Shown here in pieces: positions 1-8,000 of a stretch of DNA of 36,543 nucleotides. Position 1 is the stretch's first letter, and each line of letters begins with the position of its first letter. Origin of the DNA: Fodinibacter sp038330415. Lineage in GTDB: Bacteria; Actinomycetota; Actinomycetes; Actinomycetales; Dermatophilaceae. A model generated the notes under the pieces. It had not been told where the DNA came from and made no database searches. It saw only the letters and a program-made list of their open reading frames with translations. Where the stretch lies: positions 1 to 36,543 of the forward strand of contig JBBQNZ010000021.1 in NCBI GenBank assembly GCA_038330415.1. The letters run 5' to 3'. The translations under genes and the position numbers were made by a program.

Positions 1-99
1 GCGGGGGGGCGCGGGGGGGGCGGGGGCGGGCCGGGGCGGCGGGCCCCCGCCGCGGGCGGCGGGCCCGCCCCCCCCCCCCCCCCGGGGGGCGCTGCCGGC
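1..99. other. G/C homopolymer stretch, probable contig-end artefact
   Basis: The first ~90 bases consist almost only of runs of G and C, with no A or T before about base 92, and then give way abruptly to normal coding sequence at the stop codon of the HtrA gene. No gene, promoter or regular repeat can be read. Inference: low-quality or misassembled contig end rather than biology. Confidence 0.7.
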
Positions 100-1458
100 T
101 CAGCCGTTGGTGGTGGGCTTGGCCGCCAGGGTGGTCTGGACCTGGATGCTCTTGCCGTCGCGCAGCACGGTGAGCGTCACCTGGTCGCCGGTGGTCTTCT
201 CGCGGACGTGGCCGACGAGCGAGTCGGCCGAGTCGACCGGCTTGCCGTTGACGGCGATGATGACGTCGCCGACCTTGAGACCGGCCTTGGCGGCGGGGGT
301 GCCGTCGCCCACCGAGGTGACCTCGGCACCGGCCCGGGTGGCCGAGCCGTCGCTCGCGCTGCCGTCCTGCGGGGTGACGCCCAGGTAGGCGTGCGCCGCG
401 GCACCGTTGTCGATGAGCTGCTTGGCGATCGACGTGGCCTCGTTGACCGGGATCGCGAAGCCGATGCCGATGCTGCCCGACTGGCCGCCGGAGGAAGACC
501 CGAGCGACGCGATGGCCGAGTTGATGCCGATCAGCTGGCCGCTGGCGTTGACCAGGGCGCCACCGCTGTTGCCGGGGTTGATCGCCGCGGAGGTCTGGAT
601 CGCGTTGGTCACGACCGTCTCTCCGGCCGACGGCTGCTGCTGCTGCTGCGCGTTGGGGTCGAGCTGCGAGCCGTCGCTCGGGGCCGGGCTCTCGGCCTGG
701 GTCTTGACCGGGCGGTTGAGCGCGCTGACGATGCCGGTCGTGACGGTGCCGGCCAGGCCGAGGGGGTTGCCCACGGCCATGACCGGGTCACCGACGGCGA
801 TCTTGTCGGAGTTGCCGATGGCGACGGGGGTGAGGTCGCTGGGGGCGTTCTTGACGGTGATGACCGCCAGGTCGGTCGACGGGTCGGTGCCGCGCACCTC
901 GGCGTCGTAGGTGCGGCCGTCCGCGAGGGTCACGGTGAGCTTCTGGGCACCTGACACGACGTGGTTGTTGGTGAGCACGTGGGTCTTGTCGATGACCACG
1001 CCCGAGCCCTGGCCGCCGCCCTGTGCGGTCGTGGCGGAGATGCTCACGACACTCGGCGAGACGACGGATGCCGTGGCGGTCCAGTCGGGGGCGGAGGCGC
1101 TGCCCTGCTTCACCGGGGCGGAGGCGTTGCTGCCGAGCTGGGTGGCCGAGGAGGTGGTGGAGGCGGCCGAGGTGTTGTCGTCCAGGTACTGGGTCGCGGC
1201 GACGGTGCCACCGGAGGCCAGGAGGGCTGCGAGCACCGCGACGGCGGTGAGCTGGCCCGCACCGCGCTTGGCGGGCTTCGGGGCGGGCGCCTGCGGGGCC
1301 GGCTGGCCCAGCGGCCCGAGCGGGCCCATCGGCGGGGGAGTGGTCCCGTAGCCGGCGGGGATCGGGGAGTTCGGCGCACCGGCACCCTCGTGCCTCGGCG
1401 CCGTCGTGGTGCCGCCACTGGGGGTGTACCACTGGGGGGTGGGGTGCTGCTCGCTCAT
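100..1458 (-). CDS. HtrA/DegP-like serine protease with PDZ domain (PepD-like)
   Basis: Membrane-anchored S1C-family protease of 452 aa that should degrade or refold damaged proteins outside the membrane. Residues 1-65 are a proline-rich cytoplasmic tail; a single membrane helix lies at about 66-89. The trypsin-like domain carries the triad H166 (TNNHVVSG), D196 (TDLAVI) and S298 (GNSGGAL). A Ser/Gln-rich loop lies at 253-278, and a C-terminal PDZ domain at about 350-445 ends the protein. The start is the ATG preceded by AAGGAG seven bases upstream; the open frame runs on upstream but inside the kinase gene. It lies 64 bases downstream of the kinase on the same strand, the same order as mycobacterial mprA-mprB-pepD, so co-regulation with the two-component system is likely. 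Function is confident; the equivalence to PepD is inference from order. Confidence 0.93.
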   Translation of the reverse strand: MSEQHPTPQWYTPSGGTTTAPRHEGAGAPNSPIPAGYGTTPPPMGPLGPLGQPAPQAPAPKPAKRGAGQLTAVAVLAALLASGGTVAATQYLDDNTSAASTTSSATQLGSNASAPVKQGSASAPDWTATASVVSPSVVSISATTAQGGGQGSGVVIDKTHVLTNNHVVSGAQKLTVTLADGRTYDAEVRGTDPSTDLAVITVKNAPSDLTPVAIGNSDKIAVGDPVMAVGNPLGLAGTVTTGIVSALNRPVKTQAESPAPSDGSQLDPNAQQQQQPSAGETVVTNAIQTSAAINPGNSGGALVNASGQLIGINSAIASLGSSSGGQSGSIGIGFAIPVNEATSIAKQLIDNGAAAHAYLGVTPQDGSASDGSATRAGAEVTSVGDGTPAAKAGLKVGDVIIAVNGKPVDSADSLVGHVREKTTGDQVTLTVLRDGKSIQVQTTLAAKPTTNG

Positions 1459-1522
1459 CGGGTGCTCCTTGGTCTGGGGGGTCTGACGCCCAGTCAAACC
1501 GGCCGAGGTGCAAGGGCCCTGA

Positions 1523-2980
1523 TCAGTGGCTGGGAGTCCCCTGTGGAAGCCGGACCACGAAGGTGGCGCCGCCGCCGGGGGTCGGGGCGACCCCCACCCG
1601 GCCGTGGTGCTGCGACACGATCGCCGCGACGATCGCCAGCCCGAGGCCGCTGCCGCCGCCGCCGGCCCGGCCGCGCGAGGGGTCGGCCCGGTAGAACCGC
1701 TCGAACACCTTGGTCGCGACCTCCTCGGGCACGCCGGGCCCGTGGTCACGCACCTCGAGGGCGACACCGAAGTCGTCCGGGCCGACGGCCACCTCGACCG
1801 GCGTGCCCTCCGGGGTGTGCAGCAGGGCGTTCGCGACGAGGTTGGTGACCACCTGGCGCAGCTGGGACTCGGTGCCGCGCACCGGAGTCGGTCCGACGGG
1901 GCCGTCGAGGCCGAGCAGCGAGATACGGCGCTCGGGGGCGCGCACGCGGGCGTCGGCCACGGCATCCGCGGCCAGCACGGTGAGGTCGACCGAGGTGGTC
2001 TCCACGACGGGGACGTCGTCGATGCGGGCCAGGGTAAGCAGGTCCTCGACCAGGCCGCTCATCCGGGTCGACTCGGCCTCGATGCGCTCCATGGCGGACC
2101 CCACGGCGGCACTGTCGCGCACGGCGCCCTGACGGTAGAGCTCGGCATAGCCGCGCACGGTGGCGAGTGGGGTGCGCAGCTCGTGCGAGGCGTCGGCGAC
2201 GAACTGGCGCATCCGCTCCTCGCTGGCCTCGCGCACCGCGAACGAGGACTCGATGCGGGTCAGCATCACGTTGAGGCTGCGTGACAGCGAGGTCACCTCG
2301 TCGTCGGCCTGGCGCACGGGGATTCGCTGGGTGAGGTCGCCGGTGGCGATCGCCGAGGCGGTGTCCTCGATGCGCGACAGCGGGCGGAAGGCGCGCCGCA
2401 CGGCGAACCAGGCGAGCCCGATCGACCCGACCAGTGCGAGGGAGCCGATGGCCGCGGTGGTGGCCAGCAGCCTTGCGACAGTGTGGTTTACCGAGGTGAG
2501 CGGGATGCCGACCGCGAACGTCGCGTCGGCGCCGGAGACCCGCCCGGCGATGAAGCGCCACTTGAGGGGGCCGGAGTTGGAGCCGACGGTGAAGGGCTCG
2601 TTGCTGATGACCAGGGGGTCGCCGACGGAGAGGTCGGGCAGGTCGGGGGTTGTCGTGACGCCGGTGGGCAGCCGGGTGAGGTCGCCGAACTGGCTCTGCA
2701 GCTCGAAGGCGTAGTTGGACGGGAACTTCGTGTCCCGGTTCAGGTCGGCGAGCGCCTGGTTCGCGACCGGGCGCGCCACCGACCGCAGCTCGGCATCGAC
2801 GCCGTCCATCAGGTCGGACCGCATCAGCAGCGCGGTCACCAGGCTGGTGAGGATGAGCGCTGCGCCCACGAGGGTGCCCACGATCGCCACGAGGCGGGTC
2901 CGCAAGGGAACCGCCTCGAGCTGGCGCACGACGCGGGCAGCGGGCCCGCGCTCGGTGAGCGGCGTGGGGACCGAGCCCAT
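1523..2980 (-). CDS. Sensor histidine kinase, OmpR-partner type (MprB/TrcS-like)
   Basis: A 485-aa membrane sensor kinase that autophosphorylates and passes phosphate to the regulator encoded just upstream. Visible parts: helix 1 at about 30-53, an extracytoplasmic sensor region of ~115 residues (54-170), helix 2 at about 171-193, a HAMP linker (194-248), a HisKA domain with phospho-accepting H266 in ASHELRTP, then the HATPase domain with an N box (NLVANALLHT, 380-389), DHGPGVPEE (412-420), the F box FERFYRADPS and the G2 box SGLGLAI (444-450). All catalytic motifs are intact. Its ATG shares one base with the regulator's stop (TGATG), implying translational coupling. The HtrA gene follows. 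The stimulus cannot be read from sequence; the HtrA neighbour suggests envelope stress. Confidence 0.92.
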   Translation of the reverse strand: MGSVPTPLTERGPAARVVRQLEAVPLRTRLVAIVGTLVGAALILTSLVTALLMRSDLMDGVDAELRSVARPVANQALADLNRDTKFPSNYAFELQSQFGDLTRLPTGVTTTPDLPDLSVGDPLVISNEPFTVGSNSGPLKWRFIAGRVSGADATFAVGIPLTSVNHTVARLLATTAAIGSLALVGSIGLAWFAVRRAFRPLSRIEDTASAIATGDLTQRIPVRQADDEVTSLSRSLNVMLTRIESSFAVREASEERMRQFVADASHELRTPLATVRGYAELYRQGAVRDSAAVGSAMERIEAESTRMSGLVEDLLTLARIDDVPVVETTSVDLTVLAADAVADARVRAPERRISLLGLDGPVGPTPVRGTESQLRQVVTNLVANALLHTPEGTPVEVAVGPDDFGVALEVRDHGPGVPEEVATKVFERFYRADPSRGRAGGGGSGLGLAIVAAIVSQHHGRVGVAPTPGGGATFVVRLPQGTPSH

Positions 2981-3690
2981 CAGCCCTGGGGCGGCCGGCG
3001 TAGGACGTAGCCGACCCCGCGCTTGGTGTGGATCAGCGGGGGCAGGCCCTCGGTGTCGATCTTGCGGCGCAGGTAGGAGATGTAGGACTCGACGATGCCG
3101 CTCTCGCCGCGGAAGTCGTAGTCCCAGACGTGGTCGAGGATCTGCGCCTTGGACAGCACGCGGTTGGGGTTGAGCATGAGGTAGCGCAGCAGCTTGAACT
3201 CGGTGGGGCTGGTCTCGATGACCCGGCCGGCCCGGCGCACCTCGTGCGAGTCCTCGTCGAGCTCGAGGTCCTCGAAGGCGATGACCTGGCGGTCCTCGTC
3301 GGCCTCGCCGCGGGTGCGGCGCAGCACGGCGCGGATGCGGGCCACGACCTCCTCGAGGCTGAACGGCTTGGTGACGTAGTCGTCGCCGCCGACGGTGAGC
3401 CCCTTGATCTTGTCGTCGACCGAGTCGCGGGCCGTGACGAAGACGATGGGCAGCTGGCGGCCCTGCTCGCGCAGCCGTCGGGTGACGGTGAAGCCGTCCA
3501 TGTCGGGCAGCATCACGTCGAGCACGCACAGGTCGGGCATGTGGTCGCCGGCGACCCGCAGGGCCTCGGTGCCGCTGGACGCGGTGGCGACGTCGAAACC
3601 GGCGTAGCGCAGGGAGGTCGCGAGCAGCTCGCGGATGTTGGGTTCGTCTTCGACGACGAGGAGGCGGGCCTCGGGGGTCTGGGTGGTCAC
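2980..3690 (-). CDS. OmpR/PhoB-family response regulator (MprA/TrcR-like)
   Basis: A DNA-binding response regulator of 236 aa. The receiver domain (about 9-125) has acidic E14/D15, phospho-acceptor D58 (LDVMLPDMDG), T86 and K108 (VTKPFS). The winged-helix output domain (about 140-232) ends in the usual YISYLRRKI...IHTKRGVGYVLR. The GTG at 3690 is chosen as start because a -10-like CAGACT lies exactly six bases upstream, the leaderless spacing seen repeatedly in this window; an in-frame ATG 18 codons upstream adds residues not typical of the family. It is the first gene of the regulator-kinase-protease operon. One AACTCACA box lies in its upstream region, and similar boxes recur before the gene at 5609, so autoregulation and control of that gene are plausible. 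Confidence 0.93.
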   Translation of the reverse strand: MTTQTPEARLLVVEDEPNIRELLATSLRYAGFDVATASSGTEALRVAGDHMPDLCVLDVMLPDMDGFTVTRRLREQGRQLPIVFVTARDSVDDKIKGLTVGGDDYVTKPFSLEEVVARIRAVLRRTRGEADEDRQVIAFEDLELDEDSHEVRRAGRVIETSPTEFKLLRYLMLNPNRVLSKAQILDHVWDYDFRGESGIVESYISYLRRKIDTEGLPPLIHTKRGVGYVLRRPPQG

Positions 3691-3696
3691 GGGACG

Positions 3697-3702
3697 AGTC
3701 TG
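3697..3702 (-). promoter_or_regulatory. -10 hexamer of leaderless response-regulator promoter
   Basis: On the minus strand CAGACT ends six bases before the GTG start, matching the xAnnnT/6-base rule of the other leaderless genes here. No convincing Shine-Dalgarno sequence is present. Confidence 0.45.
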
Positions 3703-3713
3703 GCGGGTGAACC

Positions 3714-3721
3714 TGTGAGTT
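3714..3721 (-). promoter_or_regulatory. AACTCACA box upstream of the two-component operon
   Basis: The minus strand reads AACTCACA just upstream of the -10 of the regulator gene, followed by a looser TTCACC. The same 8-mer occurs twice, 11 bp apart, upstream of the gene at 5609. A response-regulator half-site is an inference. Confidence 0.35.
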
Positions 3722-3776
3722 GGCTGGACGTCGGCTGGAACCATCGCGGGCGTCGTCGGTCGGGTCGGCGGGGGTG

Positions 3777-4409
3777 TCAGGTGCCCTGGTATTCGTAGGT
3801 GCCGCTGTCGAACATGCCCCCAACAGCGCCCAGGGCGAAGAACGCGACGACGGCGATGACGGCGACCACGACCATGATGCCGAGGACGATCCACCCCCAG
3901 CGGGTCAGCTTGGCCGCGCCGTAGGGGTCGGTGTTCTGCTTCGACAGGGCGACGATGCCGATGATGAGCGACGGCAGGCACAGCAGGCAGCACAGCACGG
4001 TGGCGATCGCCGAGACGATCGTCAGCGGCAGGGCGGTGTTGGTCGGCGGGGGGGCGCCGTACGGCGCATAGGGCCCGGGCGGCGACCCGTAGGGCGCGGG
4101 GGCCATGGCGTAGGGAGCCTGGCCGTAGGCGGTCGAGCCGTACGGCTGTTGCACGTAGCCGGGCTGGCCGTAGGGGTGGGAGCCGTACGGGCCGTCCTGG
4201 GGCTGTTGCGGGTAGGGCGGCTGGTCGGCCGGCGGCCACGGGTCCGGCGCGGGCGCGGCATCCGGTGCGGCGTAGGGCGAGGGCGGGGTGACCGGTTGGC
4301 CCGAGGGGAGCGGCTGGGTGGGTGGGGCCGGGGGCGGGCTGGCCCAGGGCGGTGCCGTCGGGTCCTCGAACCCGTCGCCGGAGCGTGCCGGGTCGGTGCT
4401 GTCGTCCAT
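3777..4409 (-). CDS. DUF4190-type membrane protein with proline-rich tail
   Basis: A 210-aa protein with a long low-complexity N-terminus (about 1-125) rich in Pro, Gly, Tyr and Gln with repeated PYG units, followed by two membrane helices at about 128-153 and 172-196 separated by the loop SKQNTDPYGAAKLTRWGW. This is the usual actinobacterial DUF4190 layout. The first helix is cysteine-rich (LCCLLCLP). No enzymatic motif is seen and no function is known. The ATG has GAGG ten bases upstream. It lies just upstream of the two-component operon on the same strand but has its own promoter region shared divergently with the HMG-CoA lyase gene. Confidence 0.8.
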   Translation of the reverse strand: MDDSTDPARSGDGFEDPTAPPWASPPPAPPTQPLPSGQPVTPPSPYAAPDAAPAPDPWPPADQPPYPQQPQDGPYGSHPYGQPGYVQQPYGSTAYGQAPYAMAPAPYGSPPGPYAPYGAPPPTNTALPLTIVSAIATVLCCLLCLPSLIIGIVALSKQNTDPYGAAKLTRWGWIVLGIMVVVAVIAVVAFFALGAVGGMFDSGTYEYQGT

Positions 4410-4460
4410 GCTCGTGTGTCCTCGCCCTGTGCCCGCGGTGCCGGTCGGCGCCCGCGCACG

Positions 4461-4466
4461 AGGCTA
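4461..4466 (-). promoter_or_regulatory. Candidate -10 (TAGCCT) for the DUF4190 gene
   Basis: On the minus strand TAGCCT fits TAnnnT and would give a leader of about 45 bases carrying the GAGG ribosome site. No clear -35 is seen. Confidence 0.3.
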
Positions 4467-4538
4467 GCGGCAGGTGCCCGTGCGGCGGGTCGGGTTGGGT
4501 TGAACGCCTCCGCGGTCGTCGTCGCCCCGCGCGCGTGT

Positions 4539-4544
4539 CAGGAT
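4539..4544 (+). promoter_or_regulatory. -10 hexamer of leaderless mvaB promoter
   Basis: CAGGAT ends six bases before the GTG at 4551. The same bases contain AGGA, so a weak leadered reading is also possible. Confidence 0.4.
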
Positions 4545-4550
4545 CGGGTC

Positions 4551-5489
4551 GTGAGACTTCCGCTGCCGCAGGTCGAGCCCGATGCGACCCTCCCGGGGTC
4601 GGTCACCGTCTACGAGGTGGGCCCCCGCGACGGCCTGCAGAACGAGTCGACCGTCGTGCCGGCCGCCGTCAAGGCCGAGTTCGTGCGGCGGCTCGCCGGC
4701 GCGGGGCTGGCCACGATCGAGACGACGTCGTTCGTCGACCCGCGCTGGGTGCCGCAGCTCGCCGACGCCGAGGAGGTGCTCGGCCTGCTCGGCGAGCAGG
4801 GGCGCGGGACGCAGCGGCCGGTGCTGGTGCCCAACGAGCGGGGCCTTGACCGGGCGCTGGCCGCCGGGGTGGGGGCCGTGGCGGTGTTCGGCAGCGCGAC
4901 CGAGACCTTCGCCCGCAAGAACCTCAACCGCACCGTGGCCGAGTCCGTGGAGATGTTCCGGCCGGTCGTCGAGCGCTCGCGCGCCGAGGGGCTCTGGGTG
5001 CGTGCCTACGTGTCGATGTGCTTCGGCGACCCCTGGGAGGGGCCGGTGCCGGTCGCCCAGGTGGTCGACGTCTGCCGTCGCCTGATGGACCTCGGCTGCG
5101 ACCAGCTCTCGATCGGCGACACCATCGGCGTCGGCACCGTCGGTCACGTGCACCGCCTGCTGGGGGCGCTCGACGCCGCCGACATCGGGCCCGACCGGGT
5201 GGGCGTGCACTTCCACGACACCTACGGCCAGGCCCTGGCCAACACGATGGCCGCCCTGCACGACGGGGTGCGCGTCGTCGACGCCTCCACGGGCGGGCTG
5301 GGCGGCTGCCCCTACGCCAAGTCGGCGACCGGCAACCTCGCCACCGAGGACCTGGTCTGGGCGCTGCAGGGTGCCGGCGTGCAGACCGGCATCGACCTCG
5401 ACGCCCTCGTCGAGACCAGCGTCTGGATGGCCGCGCAGCTCGGCCGCCCGTCGCCGTCGAGCGTCGTGCGGGCGCTGTCCGGGGGCTGA
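4551..5489 (+). CDS. mvaB: Hydroxymethylglutaryl-CoA lyase
   Basis: Cleaves 3-hydroxy-3-methylglutaryl-CoA into acetyl-CoA and acetoacetate, the last step of leucine breakdown, in the cytosol. The 312-aa protein is one HMGL-like TIM barrel. Visible are the entry motif VGPRDGLQNE with R26/D27, the metal ligands H220 and H222 (VGVHFHDTYG), and the lyase signature GGLGGCPYAKSATGN with catalytic C253 and N262. The H-to-C spacing of 33 equals that of the human enzyme as I recall it. The GTG at 4551 gives the usual length; the open frame upstream has no family sequence. No other leucine-degradation genes are adjacent, so it stands alone between the DUF4190 and DUF5666-like genes. Confidence 0.93.
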   Translation: MRLPLPQVEPDATLPGSVTVYEVGPRDGLQNESTVVPAAVKAEFVRRLAGAGLATIETTSFVDPRWVPQLADAEEVLGLLGEQGRGTQRPVLVPNERGLDRALAAGVGAVAVFGSATETFARKNLNRTVAESVEMFRPVVERSRAEGLWVRAYVSMCFGDPWEGPVPVAQVVDVCRRLMDLGCDQLSIGDTIGVGTVGHVHRLLGALDAADIGPDRVGVHFHDTYGQALANTMAALHDGVRVVDASTGGLGGCPYAKSATGNLATEDLVWALQGAGVQTGIDLDALVETSVWMAAQLGRPSPSSVVRALSGG

Positions 5490-5531
5490 GCCGGCGAGAC
5501 GGGCGTGGCGCAACAGCACCTGCGTGGCACC

Positions 5532-5560
5532 TGTGACTCCATGTGAGTTCGATGTGAGTT
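5532..5560 (+). promoter_or_regulatory. Tandem 8-bp direct repeats, response-regulator-type box
   Basis: Three direct repeats TGTGACTC (5532-5539), TGTGAGTT (5542-5549) and TGTGAGTT (5553-5560). The last two are identical, spaced 11 bp start to start; on the other strand they read AACTCACA-TCG-AACTCACA, a 19-bp pair of 8-bp repeats. That geometry is the one described for the M. tuberculosis MprA box (from memory). The site ends 48 bp before the start of the gene at 5609. Confidence 0.55.
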
Positions 5561-5608
5561 TCCCCGACGCAGGGCCTCATCGCGCCCCCCAGAGCGGATC
5601 ATGAGCGC

Positions 5609-6430
5609 ATGAGTGACCAGAGCACCCCCGGGCCCGGCCCGTCCCACCCCGAGCAGCAGCCGGCGGCCGACACCGCTGCGCTCCCATCGCAGCAGCCCCC
5701 GCAGCAGCCCCAGACGGGCCAGCCGGACCAGCCGGTCGGGCCGGGCTGGGGCCCGGCGCCGACCGCTGCCGCGCCGGCGCCGCCCGGCTGGCCGCCCTCG
5801 GGCGCGCCGACCGGCCCGCCCTCCGGGCCGCGGCGCTGGTGGGCGCAGGCGACCTCCACCGGTGGTGGACGGGCCGCCCTCGGCCTGGCGGCCGCGCTGG
5901 CCGCCCTCGTGGTCGTGGTCGGCATCGGCCTGACCGCCGCCCTGGTCATGTCGCACCGCGACGGCGGCGAGCGTGGCTTCATGACGAACGCCCGCGACGG
6001 GCGCGGTGGCGACGACCGGCAGGGCCCCGGGATGGGTATGGGTCCGGGCAACGGCACGGGCCCGAACGGCAGCCAGGGCCGGGGCAACGACCAGGGCAAC
6101 CGCAACGGGGTGCCGCAGGTGCCCGGGGGACCGCGGCAGGGGACGGGGATGGGCGCCGGAGCCGCGCTCGGCGCCGTGCTGCACGGTGAGTTCACCACCT
6201 CCGTGACCGGGACGCCCACGGTGATGGTCGTGCAGACCGGCCAGGTGACGGCCTACACAGCCGGCAAGTCCCTCGCCGTCAAGAGCACTGACGGTTTCAC
6301 GGCGACCTACACCCTCGACGGCACCGCGCCCGTCATCGGCAACGCGGCCACCCCGGTGGCCGTCGGCGCCACGGTGCGCGTCGTGGCGGCCAAGGAGGGG
6401 ATGAAGGTGACGGCGGTCGTCGTCGGCTGA
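5609..6430 (+). CDS. Membrane-anchored protein with DUF5666-like extracytoplasmic domain
   Basis: A 273-aa protein: residues 1-85 are Pro/Gln-rich and cytoplasmic, one membrane helix spans about 88-113, a Gly/Asn/Arg-rich segment with repeated GNGTG/GRGND units covers about 120-185, and the last ~80 residues form a small beta-rich domain (HGEFTTSVTG...VVVG) resembling DUF5666. No catalytic residues are evident and function is unknown. The ATG at 5609 is preceded at six bases by GATCAT, compatible with a leaderless start; an ATG at 5601 is out of frame. The strong tandem boxes upstream suggest control by an OmpR-type regulator, possibly the one encoded at 2980-3690. Its 3' end nearly meets the convergent MFS gene. 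Confidence 0.8.
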   Translation: MSDQSTPGPGPSHPEQQPAADTAALPSQQPPQQPQTGQPDQPVGPGWGPAPTAAAPAPPGWPPSGAPTGPPSGPRRWWAQATSTGGGRAALGLAAALAALVVVVGIGLTAALVMSHRDGGERGFMTNARDGRGGDDRQGPGMGMGPGNGTGPNGSQGRGNDQGNRNGVPQVPGGPRQGTGMGAGAALGAVLHGEFTTSVTGTPTVMVVQTGQVTAYTAGKSLAVKSTDGFTATYTLDGTAPVIGNAATPVAVGATVRVVAAKEGMKVTAVVVG

Positions 6431-6445
6431 GCCGATCAGTGCGAG

Positions 6446-7813
6446 TCAGTCGGCCCCCGACGCCCCGCTCGTCATTGACGTCTGGTCGTCGAGGATGCCG
6501 TTGACCTCGGGCGTGATCTGGCGCTCGAGCGCCAGCGCGAGCACCGCGACCCCGGCCAGTCCGGCCACGATGACGCCGATGAACACCCCGCCGAGCTGGC
6601 GGTTGAGCAGCCACCCCGCCACGATCGGCGCCGTGATCGCACCCACCTGGAACGACCCGGCGGACACGGCGTTGAACCGGCCCCGGTCGCGGTCGCTGGC
6701 GAGGTCGTTGACGATGGCGGGCACGGTGGGCTGCAGCATGGTCTCGCCCAGCCCGAACAGCACGTGGAAGACGATGACGCCGGCGGCTGCCGCCATCGTG
6801 CCTGCCGCCAGGCCGGTGGCTCCGAGCAGCAGCCAGGCGGCCGCCCACAGCCCGACCAGCACGAGGAAGACCCGGGTGCGGCGGCGCCCGTCGATGAAGC
6901 GCAGCACGAGGAACTGCATCCCGACGATGACCACGGTGTTGGCGGCGAAGGCGAAGCCGATCGTGCGGGTGGACACCTCGCTGACCTGCCGGGCGAACGC
7001 GGGGAACCCCGCCTCCATCTGCCCGTAGCCGACGAAGCTCGACAGGAAGGTGAGCGCGGTGATCCAGACGACGGCCGGGTTGCGCAGGATGGTCAGGTAG
7101 CCGGTGCCGGCCTCGTCGGGCGCCCCGGCCGGGGGCTGCTCCGGGCGGCCGGCCACGTGCCGAAGCGGCCCGAGCAACAGGCCGATGGGCACTAGCACGC
7201 AGGCCGCGTCGACGAGGAAGATCGTGGTGAACGTGCCCGGACGGTCGACCTCGGTGAGGAACCCGCTGACGATGCCGCCGATCCCGATGCCGAGGTTGAC
7301 CAGGGCGAAGTTGATGCCGAAGAACTGGGTGCGCAGGGGGCCCGAGACGATGCTCGCGGTGAGGGCGTTGAACCCTGGCCAGCCGACGCCGAAGCTGATG
7401 CCGAGCAGCGTGAAGGCCAGCACGAACGCCGGCACCGAGGTGGCGAACGCCAGCACCACCGCCCCGACCAGCTGGGCTGCGTTGCCCCACACCAGCACCA
7501 CCCGCGAGCCGAGCCGGTCGATCAGCGCCCCCACCGGCCCGGTGACCACCAGGGCCACGGCGGCGATCAGGCCCATGAGCAGACCGGCCACGTCGAGGGG
7601 GACACCGCGCACCTCGTGCACGTAGATGACGGTGAAGGGCAGCGTCATCCCCCGGCCCAGCGTCGAGATGGCGGTCGTGGAGAGCAGCCAGCGGCCCGGA
7701 GTGGGCAGCGACCGCCAGAAGCCGCGCAGCGTGAACCGGTCGTGCTGCGGGGCCTGCGGAGTGCCAGGGGTCGCCTGCCCCCGCCCGCCCCGGGAGTCGG
7801 TGGTCTCGGACAT
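6446..7813 (-). CDS. Major facilitator superfamily transporter
   Basis: A 455-aa polytopic transporter with about 12 hydrophobic helices. The N-terminal half carries an MFS A-motif-like loop between helices 2 and 3 (GALIDRLGSRVV) and the central loop is charged (RHVAGRPEQPPAGAPDEAG). The substrate cannot be read; an exporter of the MFS_1 type is likely. The ATG at 7813 begins a polar lead (MSETTDSRGGRG) before helix 1; CACCGT lies six bases upstream, compatible with a leaderless promoter, whereas the frame further upstream lacks helices. It is divergent from cspB and converges with the DUF5666-like gene, with only 15 bases between the stop codons. Confidence 0.88.
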   Translation of the reverse strand: MSETTDSRGGRGQATPGTPQAPQHDRFTLRGFWRSLPTPGRWLLSTTAISTLGRGMTLPFTVIYVHEVRGVPLDVAGLLMGLIAAVALVVTGPVGALIDRLGSRVVLVWGNAAQLVGAVVLAFATSVPAFVLAFTLLGISFGVGWPGFNALTASIVSGPLRTQFFGINFALVNLGIGIGGIVSGFLTEVDRPGTFTTIFLVDAACVLVPIGLLLGPLRHVAGRPEQPPAGAPDEAGTGYLTILRNPAVVWITALTFLSSFVGYGQMEAGFPAFARQVSEVSTRTIGFAFAANTVVIVGMQFLVLRFIDGRRRTRVFLVLVGLWAAAWLLLGATGLAAGTMAAAAGVIVFHVLFGLGETMLQPTVPAIVNDLASDRDRGRFNAVSAGSFQVGAITAPIVAGWLLNRQLGGVFIGVIVAGLAGVAVLALALERQITPEVNGILDDQTSMTSGASGAD

Positions 7814-7940
7814 CGTCCAACGGTGCCACGGGGCACCGACACCGATCGACCGGGTTTCCCGACCCTGCGCGGAGGCGACCTGGCGTACCCGGGCGGGTCC
7901 GGCATCCACAACCCGGACGCGCACCACGTCCGGGAGCGGT

Positions 7941-7946
7941 TAGCCT
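7941..7946 (+). promoter_or_regulatory. Candidate -10 (TAGCCT) of cspB
   Basis: TAGCCT would place the transcript start near 7953, giving a ~48-base leader that can fold as GGCGC...GCCC-gtcc-GGGC...GCC before the GAGGTG ribosome site. A cold-sensitive leader is possible but unproven. Confidence 0.35.
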
Positions 7947-8000
7947 TGGCGCTGGTGCCCGTCCGGGCGCCGAACCCGCAGACGTGACAAGAGGTGGACC

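Noticed and set aside
1..99. G-quadruplex or replication element in the G/C run
   Set aside because: Contig-end artefact is simpler; no ordered repeat.
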